Shown here: one piece after another, positions 1 through 9,629 of the stretch
How positions within the stretch are numbered: position 1 is the stretch's first letter
Layout: the number at the start of each line of letters is the position of its first letter
NCBI RefSeq assembly: GCF_963583255.1
Contig: NC_084807.1
Location: 6,800,872-6,864,871 of the forward strand
Direction: 5' to 3'
From: Pyrus communis
Taxonomy: Eukaryota; Streptophyta; Magnoliopsida; Rosales; Rosaceae
DNA length: 64,000 bases
Program-made: the position numbers and the translations under genes
The notes under the pieces: generated by a model
Seen by the model: only the letters and a program-made list of their open reading frames with translations
Databases searched by the model: none
What the model was told of the DNA's origin: nothing

Positions 1-880
1 AATAAAACCTTAATTCTTTCTCCTCACTCTCAAGGTACTCCAATCAAACCCTAATCATTCTCTTAAGCACTCGCTTTACGGTACGATTTTCGGTTAATTA
101 GGTTTGATTGATTTGATTTGGGGTTTGTGGATCTGCATTTTTGGTTGCAGAGAAGATTTAGGAACAAAAAAATTTCGGAATTAATCGTAGGAATATATGT
201 CCTTCAATCAATCAACGTCGGATAAGAACGAGACTCGGTACCGGAAAACAGGGCGATCTGCAAGCTCTAATCAGCAGCACAGGGGATACTCACCCGCTTA
301 CCCTAAGGGCACCCGCGCCACTGTAAGTGTAACCAGTGTAAGTCCTCAGGTTTCCGGTATGGTTCCTGCACGACGTGGCGACGTACAAAATGGAGCTCAT
401 AATTCACAGCCCCAATTGCATGGTACAGATTTCGAAGTTTCAGTTCTATCAGTCTAGAAATTTATTGGATAATATCGTGATTGTTTTGGGAATCTGAGAT
501 TAAAATATGTGTTTCCCATTTTGTTTTATTTTCATTTCTTGGCAATGTTTTCCTGCGATTGATTTAATGTAGGAGGTTCTGATGTACCCATTGCAAGCAC
601 AGCTCCCCAGACAGCTGAGGCATCAGCCCCTCAGAGAAGCTCCCAAATTGTTCCAAAGCCTCCGACTTCTCAATCTGTCTCCGTGACTTCTGACACAAGA
701 AAACCCACTACACCAGCAAAGCGTAAGTTCACACTCTGGACCATGGGGATGTTGCACTCGATGTTGGGGATTGTAGGCATTATTTTCACTGTTATATAGC
801 AACGTTATGACGTCAATGCTAGATTCTCTTGGCAGTTTTCTCCCAAATAGGCGATTTAGTAATGAGTTTAACGTGCTGAT

Positions 881-1920
881 CTAAGTTGCACGGACATAGA
901 TTCGGCGACATGCGACACGACAAAACTAAAAAAAATAGAACACAGACATAAATAGGACACGTTAATTAAAATATAATATATATTACATATATTAAAAATA
1001 ATACTTCAAATTTATAATTAAACATGGATGTATAAGGATTCTTCCTGATAAAGCCTCTATAAAATGGATATGCTTACCTCTATGTTTAACTAGGCATACA
1101 TGGAAAGAGAAACAAATAAATGAAAAAAAAAATAATAACATCATTTATATTTATAAATATAAACAAAACAATTGTTTTAGGCTGATTGTCCCTAGCTTAA
1201 ATACTACCAGCCCTCCATCCGTGGACGGATCCATATAGGGACCCGAGAGGTCTCGGGATCCTTTGGAAACCCGAAGAAACACTTGTGATCGACCTCCAGG
1301 ACCCTCCAACAATTTAGGCAGGTGTAGCGGAAAGGCTTGTTGCCTCCATGGATGTGCATGCAGCAGTGCTTATAAAGAAGAATAAAGGAAAAGACTCACA
1401 AAGGCATTTCAGTTTTCTCATGGTCACAGTCAAGCAGACTCACTAGCTTGGACCCTCGAACCTGGGACCTCTCTGTTTTTTGTATTTTAAGAGCCGAAAT
1501 CCGCGCCCTTACCACTTGGCCACTTGATGTGGTTCATTAATTTTGATTATTCAATAAACCAAATTCAATAAAAAATAGTGCTATGAAACCAAACTAGTCT
1601 ATTTTTTTTTTTTTTTTGAACTTTTATCTTAGGACCCCCTGATCTTGAAATCCTGGATTCACCACTTCCATCCCATTATCCCAGCCACCATTGCCCATCC
1701 CCAGCCGCCCACCCTCCAACCGGTGTCTCCACCCCCACGGTGAGAATGCCACATATGTTTCAATATTTCAAAAACTGCCTCGAACCCGTGTCGGCGGCGT
1801 GTCCAACCCGTTGACCAGTGTCTTGACCGTGTCCAACCGTTTACTGTGTCGGCCGGAGGCGTATTGGAGGCGTGTCAAAGTGTCCGACACTTAGGGTTTC
1901 GGAGTGTCCGTGCAACCTAG
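881..1920. mobile_element. Non-autonomous hAT-like element in intron 3 of the eIF4G copy
   Basis: The element is 1040 bp. Its ends are inverted repeats of 16 bp with one mismatch: left CTAAGTTGCACGGACA, right TGTCCGTGCAACCTAG. It is flanked by a perfect 8-bp direct repeat GTGCTGAT at 873-880 and 1921-1928, the length made by hAT transposases. The full eIF4G paralog has the unoccupied site (ATGCTGAT near 27606-27613), which proves insertion after duplication or loss in the other copy. No transposase is visible. Subterminal GTGTCCG-type motifs repeat near the right end. Confidence 0.85.
1441..1527 (-). repeat. tRNA-like (SINE head) segment nested in the hAT element
   Basis: Read on the minus strand, the segment has a box A-like TGGCCAAGTGGTAAGG followed about 45 bases later by a box B-like GGTTCGAGGGTCC. 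This is the internal promoter layout of tRNA genes and tRNA-derived SINEs. No cloverleaf acceptor or CCA end is apparent, so a SINE head is more likely than a functional tRNA. Confidence 0.35.
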
Positions 1921-4900
1921 GTGCTGATATGATATATTGATAAATGCAAATAATCCGGTATTAATATTTTCTGTTGGTTTTAGGCCCAGGAGATACGTCC
2001 AAGGGCGTTGCCATTCAGGTTGGGTCTATAAGCCCTGCTTTCATGGATGGGATGCTGCCCCATCCAATGCAGCCCCATGGAATTATTCATCAGGGTCAGA
2101 ACCTGACTTTTACCCCCCAAATGGTTCTTCAGATACCTCAGATGGGCAACTTGGGGATCAGCAGGGCGTCACAATGCCCCCAGCAACAGAGTAGGAAGTT
2201 TGGCGGCTCTCGTAAAACTCCTGTCGACATTATACATCCAGATACACCTGAACTGAGTGGAACTAAGAGTACTATTTCAAAGGGGAAGAAGAAAAGAAAA
2301 GAAATTGTTTCTAAGACAGGTGCTGCTGACGTGACCTCTGATCTTTATGGGGCGTACAAGAACCCTGAAGAAAAGAAGGGTACTGAAAACACTGAAAGTA
2401 TTATGACAAGTATAATTTCAAAGCAGGTAGCTACTGATGCTCCTCAGCAAGATGCTGTAGGGAGAGAGAAAGATGCACCCGTTAAAGCTGAGCCAGAGGA
2501 TTGGGAAGACGCTGCTGACATCTCTCCCCCAAAACTGGAAACCTCAGATACTGCAGAGCAGGTCTGTGGAGTGGATGATTCTGACAAAGATGGACATGAA
2601 CATGGGGCGAAGAAATATTCCAGAGATTTCCAGTTGAAGTTTTCTGAGCAATTTACTGAGCTTCCAGAAGGTTTTGAAATTAAGTCTGATATAGCAGAGA
2701 TCTTGGATGCTAATGTGAATGCTGCTCCTTCCATTGATTATGATTCGCTCCCTAGTCCGGGAAGAATTGTTGATAGGCAAGGAGGGGCCGCAAGACTTGA
2801 CCGTCGTGGGAGTGGAATAATGGATTATGATAGATGGAATAAGGGAGGTGCTGCCAATTTCCAAACTGGCCAAGGACCAAATTTTGGTGTTTTGAGGAAT
2901 CCACGTGCACCGACACCAGTTCAGCAGCATGTTAGAGGGATCCTGCCTGGGCCTGGTCACTCTGTTGGTCATCAGGGAGGGATGCAAAGAAATAATTCTG
3001 ATGCTGACAGGTGGCAGAGAGATACGAATTTTCAACCTAAGGGCTTGATGCCTTCTCCTCATGCTCCATTACAGGTGATGCACAAAGCTGACGGGAAATA
3101 TGAAGTGGGTAAAGTGACTGAGGAAGAGCAGGCCAAGCAAAGGCAGTTAAAGGCTATACTGAACAAGTTAACTCCTCAAAATTTTGAAAAACTATTCGAG
3201 CAAGTGAAAGCTGTCAATATAGAGAATGTGACGACTCTAACTGGTGTCATTTCACAGATCTTTGACAAGGCTCTTATGGAGCCTACTTTCTGTGAGATGT
3301 ATGCTAACTTCTGTTTTTATCTTGCCGGAGAGTTGCCTGGTTTCAGTGAAGACAAAGAAAAGATAAGTTTTAAGAGATTGCTTTTGTGCAAGTGCCAGGA
3401 GGAATTTGAGAGGGGAGAAAGAAAGCAAGAGGAGGCCTATAAGGCCAATGAAGAGGGTCAGGTGAAACAGTCTGAAGAAGAAGAAGAGGAGAAAAGAATC
3501 AAAGCGCGAAGACGAACATTGGGTAACATTAGATTAATTGGGGAACTATACAAAAAGAAAATGTTGACGGAGAGAATTATGCACGAATGCATTAAAAAGT
3601 TGCTAGGTCAGCAACAGACTCCAGATGAGGAAGATATTGAAGCTTTGTGCATACTAATGAGCACAATTGGGGAGATGATTGATCATCCGAAAGCCAAGGA
3701 GCACATGGATGCATATTTTGAAAGGATGAAAAGCTTATCGAATAACATGAAATTATCTTCTAGGGTTAGGTTCATGTTGAAGGATGCAATTGATTTGAGA
3801 AAGAATAAATGGCAGCAGAGGAGCAAAGTTGAAGGACCAAAAAATATTGAGGAAGTGCACAGAGATGCTGCACAAAATGTTCCTTCAGAAAATGTGTTCA
3901 CTGAAGACCGTCTTAGAGATATGTCTTTGGCAGCAATTAGAGAATTTTACAGGTATATTCTTATTTTTGAGAGAGCAGTCCTGTCGCATTACTTTTTTTT
4001 TGGGGTTAAGAAATTCTTGTCTCATGCATGCTTTAGACTTCTAATTATTTTTTGTAATTTTCTTAGTTCAATGCATCTTTCAGATATGATAATTCTCTGC
4101 GTGCTAAAAAAAATCTTCCGATGATTTGCTTAATATGATTATGCGTTTAATTCTTGAAAGGAAAGTGGGGCATGTGTGTTCTGAGCCTGGGGAATGAATA
4201 AGACTTAGGAGCAATGGTTGGTCATCTCCAGTTTGTTTGGTCGACTTCAAGTTGCATAAATAGAATCGGATTGTTTCTCTGGCATTGAATGGACCCCACA
4301 GGGGGTGGTACAGAATGGAAAAGGAATAAAACAATCAAAGTAAAGGAGTTGAATTTCCGTCTCTGGCATTGTGATGGATTTTTTTTGTGCGATTACTTGT
4401 TTGCTATGTTATAAAGTGGTAGGCACAATTCGTTCGGACTCTCGTAAATGTAGTTGGTGTCAGAATATGGGATCCACCGAGGTTCTTGGAAACCATATAT
4501 ATCTAGAAGGTAGTTGATGTTCAGTCATTGGCTTTCCAAGAACTCGTTTTAGATTACGTTCTAGATATATATGGTTTGATGTATTATACAACTTCTGATA
4601 ACCCTTGTTAAGATTTTTCATATGCTCTTCCTTGATTTTGTTTTCCTTTCTATTTTCAGTGCTCGAGACGAGAAGAGGCTGCTTTATGCATTAAAGACTT
4701 GAACTCACCAAGCTTCCATCCGTCGATGATATCTCTTTGGGTCACAGACTCTTTTGAGAGGAAGGACGCTGAAAGAGATCTCTTGGCAAAGCTTCTAGTC
4801 AACCTTACAAAGACCCATGATGGAACTTTGAGTCAATCTCAGCTCATCAAAGGGTAAGGGAAAGTTTACATCTGCATTTGGTTATTGAAACTGACGGTCT

Positions 4901-5214
4901 TCTGGGTATTGTGCGTTTTTCTATTATTTAATTTCTTCTTTTATCTGCCCAGGTTTGAAACTGTTCTGTCGACCTTAGAGGATACGGTGATTGATGCCCC
5001 GAGAGCACCAGAGTTTCTTGGCCTTATCTTTGCCAAGGTCATTTTAGAGAATGTCGTTTCCTTGAATCAGATCAGTCAATTAATACACGAAGATGGAGAG
5101 GAGCTTGCAGGCAACATTCTTGGGAACGTCTTGGAGATTATCAAGTCGGAGAAGGGAGATAACGGTTTGAACGAGGTCCGTGCGTCCTCCAACTTGCTGT
5201 TGGAGACTTTTTGA

Positions 5215-5505
5215 CCCCCAGATACTCTCAACTCACGGATTCTAGAGAAATTTATTTAGAGATTAGTGATGCTCATTGTAATCGTGATAGAAGGAATTCG
5301 TGACTGGTAGCGTTCAGAAACTCATAATAATTTGCCTGCAATGAAGAACTTTTGTACCGAAACTATGATTGCACTATGCATAATATCGTGTATGTATTCT
5401 ATTATATCCCAAAAAAATGTAACTATACTGCAAATTCATATGTATTTGTAAATTATTAAGACCTTCAAAACTTTGCATTTTCTTTTTGTATTTATTTCGA
5501 GTAAG

Positions 5506-5544
<39 letters not shown>

Positions 5545-6737
5545 AAATTATTGTGAATATAGCAATTGGTTGAATGGTTCGGATATGTATTTAGGATAGT
5601 TTATGATGAAACAAATGCTTCCTCCCATCCTTTCAATGAATATGTTGTTTTTGTTGCAAGAGAAAAGTAACGAGTTAATTGTATAGATCTATAGAGTTGA
5701 TAATTTGATACTCTACCTTTTTTTACGATATATACAACGATAAATTTGTACTAAATGAAATGATGAAGGATAAATTTATACTCTACTTTAAATTAAACTA
5801 AATTATAAGATGATTGAAACTCAAGTGACATACGTATTACATGTGCAATTTTGATGATTAAACTTGGGTCAACAATTGCTTGCAAGAGCCTAACACAAAA
5901 ACAAATCCAACTACCAGAGGCTTTTTTCTAGTTTATTTTTTTGGTATATTTGTTTTTTCTTCTAGTTAGTGGACACTAATTAATCAGAGTAAATACGCAT
6001 TGATTCTGCTACGGTGCTATTCTCGTCAAGTGGAGGGGTTTCTTAAAAAGGTGGTCACGTGATCGTTTACGTGACAATTTAACGAATTTATTGACAAATT
6101 TTTCACGGAATGACCAAAATGATTTACAGTAGACAATAATGTAGGACAAGATTGGGGTGAATTTTTGTGAAGAAAAGTAAAGAAAATGAAGCGCTTTAAA
6201 ACTGACAAGGAATGACGCATTAAAGAAAATCTCCATTCAAATACCAAATATGGCGTTCAAATAGGAAGAAGAATATTGTGTTGGGATTTTTTGGTTGCTT
6301 GAGAAATGGACTGAAGGAAGACAAAAGGACTCGGTGGGAATTTATATATTTGGCGTACGAGCTCCGTTTTGAGCCGATGATACCTTTTTGAAAAGAGCGC
6401 GACATCCCAATTCAAACTCACTACTTTGTTGCAATGTATGATTAATTTTAGCCATCCGGGATTGTTTAGAAGTCCAAAACTGCAAAATAGACTTTGTAAT
6501 AAATTTTGAACTTTTCAATTTCTGTTGGAATTCATGTCATTTTAATTCCCTAAGACCCTTGAGCTTCCCTAAGGCTGTGTTTATGTCTTTTTAAGTTGTT
6601 TGGCTTCCAATGTAATTCATCAATTTAAGAATTAATCAAACAACCTTTTCGGTTTTCTTTCAAAATCTAGTGGACTCCAGAATCCTTTGTTCTTCAAGAT
6701 TTACGTTTGTAATCCTTCACGCTCGTGATGCGTCAAT
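5215..6737. other. Intergenic, 3' flank of the eIF4G copy and AT-rich repeat DNA
   Basis: No gene is supported here. The first 200 bases match the 3' flank of the full eIF4G gene. A T tract of 34 bases lies at 5510-5543. The last few hundred bases probably include the end of a 5' LTR, because a primer-binding site follows at 6738. Confidence 0.5.
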
Positions 6738-7100
6738 TAGTATCAAAGCAAGGATTTGCCCTGTTCTTTGGCAATTGATTATGGGAGAAGCAAAACCCTA
6801 AGCGGCGTTGTTCATAAGGAAATGACAATAGATGCGGTGTGTGCAAAGAGAATTACCCCAAGCCACCCTCATCTAGTTGATGTTGAAGATATTCCTATTT
6901 TCTTGGGAAGTGATTGCATTGAAGGTTTTCTCTTGTGGGTTGAGGACGTAGAGAAACTTTTCAAGATACAATCAATTCCGGAAAGGAAGATAGTGAAGAT
7001 CGTTGCTTCTTGTTTTGATGGTGATGTGCATTTATGGTGGGATCAAATGCAAGAGTCTAGGCAAAAACAAGGTAAAATCCTATCACTTGGCGTTGGTTGA
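6738..7100 (+). pseudogene. LTR-retrotransposon remnant: primer-binding site plus gag fragment
   Basis: TAGTATCAAAGC at 6738-6749 resembles the initiator-methionine tRNA primer-binding site TGGTATCAGAGC. It is followed at 6756-7100 by an open stretch of 114 codons. Its residues 47-105, including GFLLWVEDVEKLF and VHLWWDQMQ, match the retrotransposon gag domain of Ty3/gypsy-type elements as I know them. The frame closes at 7098-7100, with no protease or polymerase behind it, so only the 5' part of an element survives. The start of its LTR could not be placed. Confidence 0.55.
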
Positions 7101-7959
7101 AGTGACTAATTGTTAAGCAATCCTTTTTTTTTATTTATACAAATTGTATTTGGCAAGTAAGGGTCAAGCAATCATTAGAAAATAAGCTAAAGTGATGAAG
7201 AATGACATTTCATTATGCCAAGAAACGGTGGAGGTCAAGGTGGAAGAAATGAACAAGTAATTTTGGTTATTGAGAATCTTGTTGAAGAATATCTCCTAAA
7301 ACATGACAACAAGTGCAGACTCAAGAAATTCAAGGTATGGGTGATTATAAACTGCTATGACTTTTGGAGAATCAACAATCTACTAAATAGGGGTTAAATT
7401 CCATTGTTTACCAAACAAGAAAATTGGGAAAAGAAAATATTTTGATTATCGATGGCATATTTCAATTTGATGATTATTTCACCTACTTTCACTAAAAGTT
7501 GGGCTTCTCGAGTTGAAGAATTTATTTGCTTATTCTTTCTTAGGACTACACCCGCGGTTTGATTCTCCTTTTCAGAGATATGTAGACAGTCCTATTCGGG
7601 TTCAACCACACCCCCAATCAACACTATTCTCCCCTCACTGAAGATCATGGGCAAGTCCGACTTGATTTTGCCTCGATCCTTGGATGTGCGCAAATTTAAT
7701 TCCAACAATTGGTGCTCTCGTTGACAGAGAACTCATATTTCCCAGACCAGCGTCCTTTGCCCTGAGTAATAACGAAAGCCGAAAGATCCTGGAAAATAAA
7801 GAACTTTGACCGATGTTCTAGAGACAACCATGAAATCCCAAAAGTCAATACGAAGATTAATTTTCTAGGAAGGAAATCGCAAAAAAGTTACAACGTCTTA
7901 CACATATAATAAGGGAAGGATATCCTACATGACCTGCGCATTTTGATTAATTTTAGAGA
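7101..7959. other. Intergenic repeat remnants
   Basis: No coding gene is supported. Near 7711-7730 the string AACAATTGGTGCTCTCGTTG looks like the LTR-to-primer-binding-site border of a second gypsy-type element. It has no recognisable coding region attached. Confidence 0.35.
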
Positions 7960-8509
7960 GATGTATTTAATTGGAAATTTGAGAGATTTAAATAAATTTA
8001 TAAATCCATGGATTTTTATAGATTTTAATTTATTTGTAGAGATTTTATTTAATATTTGGATTCAATTCCTTCGAAATCTATGAAATCTCTCCAATTCCTT
8101 CTAATTCCTTAACTTTTTCTAATTCTTTTTGTTTTTTTTATTTTTTATTTTTATGAAACAAACGAGAGAAGATAGGGTAAGCTTAGCCTCACAATAGGCT
8201 AGTAATAATGTGGTTCAAATTCGCTTTGGCGATAATCGAATCTAAGTCTTCTTACTTACAAGCTAAGAGGAATACCACTGGACTGTAGTACTCAATAGAA
8301 AAATCAAATTCTAAAATACATCAAGAATGCTATAAACTTCTTTAAAGTCCTAATTGAATACATCCGGATTTCTAAGAATTTTGATATACTGTCTTAAATT
8401 CATAATTGAATACACATTGAATTTCATAGAATCACTTAAATTCATGATTGAATACACCTAGATTCATTAAATGAATTAAAATCCCTCAAAATTCCAATTG
8501 AATACACCC
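7960..8509. mobile_element. Degenerate MITE with a SINE inserted inside
   Basis: The left end (GATGTATTTAATTGG...) and the right end read in reverse (GGGTGTATTCAATTGG...) match over about 30 bp and continue with AT-rich inverted similarity. The interior contains several ATTGAATACAC motifs. No clean target duplication is seen. A relic of the same family, ending AATAGAATACACCCCC, lies near 23600-23735. Confidence 0.45.
8125..8297 (-). repeat. tRNA-derived SINE
   Basis: On the minus strand a box A-like CAGTCCAGTGGTATTCC (8273-8289) is followed by a box B-like TTCGATTATCGCC (8228-8240). Next come the motifs GAATTTGAACCACATTATT and GTGAGGCTAAGC, then an A-rich 3' tail (T-rich 8125-8155 on the plus strand). 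I recognise this body as a common plant SINE type. It sits inside the MITE at 7960-8509, so it is the younger insertion. Confidence 0.55.
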
Positions 8510-9032
8510 ATTTAAATGCCTTGTGCTATTTTTTATTTTATTCTTACAAGAACTGAACATAATCTTAGGTAGAACCATGATGATAGACTAAATTCACTCT
8601 CTCCTTCTTTTTTTTTTTTTTTTTTTTTTTCCGTCAATAGTTTTGTGAGTCATTGTAAAACTAGGCCTGGTAGACAGACTTTCATGGTGTAAAAACTACC
8701 TCATGGAAATCGAGAAAACGATATCAACTCCAATTCGGGATGAAGTTCATGCTAGTCATAGAAACGAACAGAAAAAGGAGGCATCGAGTCGATCCCTACT
8801 AAATCAAATTGCTCCGTCTGCAAGAACATCGCCAACCCTATAATCCTCGACGCCCATTCGTACGCAATTCGCCATTCAACCTGCAAGCTCAACCTGACTT
8901 AGAACAGTAACGTTTGACGAATTTAGGTACACTCCCTACTCTGCCGAACCCGCGATCCACATCGTCATCCTATTTCGCAAATCAAACTGGAGCCACATTG
9001 TGCTCTATCTCGGTCCAACAGGGCGACCCAGA
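8510..9032. other. Intergenic, no gene seen
   Basis: This stretch contains a T tract at about 8609-8630 and unassigned sequence interrupted at 9033 by the copia element. The sequence resumes at 14085. Confidence 0.4.
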
Positions 9033-9494
9033 TGTTGGAAGCTAAACAGCTTTTGAAGTCAAGAGATCGAAAGCAACAAGGAATTTCTAAGCTTGGATTC
9101 GGTCTACATCGAAGAAGAAAGAAGAAATGAAGGGTTTTAGTCACCAACGGCTAGTTTCAATTTAAATGTATGTGTGAGTGTATGAATGACAAGTGTACAC
9201 TCCAGATTAAATCACTTAAACCTAAATGAAGGGCTAGGATTCAATCTGGGGTAGTAATGCTAAAATGGTTGTTAAGCCTATTGTCAATCACTTTCTTAAA
9301 CAAGTATAGGTCATGGCAATGCACTATACCCTACAAGATTTTCTTTACTTAATGAAATCAGTGATGCTGCATTTTGCACAGCCTTGAAGCCATCAGTACC
9401 AACTCCAAGTTCTCTCCATTCTCTGTTATTCTAACCCTAAGAAACCGATCCAAAACGATCAACCAAAAACATCAAAAACAAACAAACTTTATCA
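9033..9494 (+). repeat. 5' LTR of the copia element
   Basis: It starts TGTTGG and ends ATCA, directly followed by TGGCCTCAAAGCC, a weak match to the initiator-Met primer-binding site used by copia elements. It aligns along its whole length with 13628-14084. Confidence 0.9.
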
Positions 9495-9629
9495 TGGCCT
9501 CAAAGCCTAGTTTCTGATCTTACAACTTTCTGGGCGCAATATGTGCAAAGTTGAGATCTCTGGAAACACCTATGTAGTGTCCTTAACAACAACAACAACA
9601 ACCAGCAAAACAGAAGGGATCCAGCAGTA

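Larger units (their letters stand above)
197..5214 (+). pseudogene. Truncated tandem paralog of eIF4G (broken)
   Basis: Partial copy of the eIF4G gene at 26559-34999. Exons inferred by alignment to that gene: 197-422 (exons 1 and 2 fused), 573-722, 1984-3952 (exons 4, 6 and 7 fused), 4660-4853, 4953-5214. Introns 2, 3, 7 and 8 are kept, so this is a DNA duplication with internal deletions and not a retrocopy. Spliced, it stays open from the ATG at 197 to a TGA at 4700-4702, about 795 residues against 1858 in the full gene. The MIF4G domain is complete (roughly 3148-3870). Most of the N-terminal region and the Arg/Ser/Pro-rich linker before MA3 are missing. Exon 8 has lost one base near 4675, giving the early stop inside MA3; exon 9 also ends early at TTT-TGA (5212-5214). 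In the eIF4E-binding motif the leucine codon is CAG (2631-2633). It could be a pseudogene or a truncated MIF4G-only protein. The promoter lies left of the window. Confidence 0.85.

Noticed and set aside
1441..1527. Functional tRNA gene
   Set aside because: Box A and box B are present, but no acceptor stem closes and the segment sits in a transposon.
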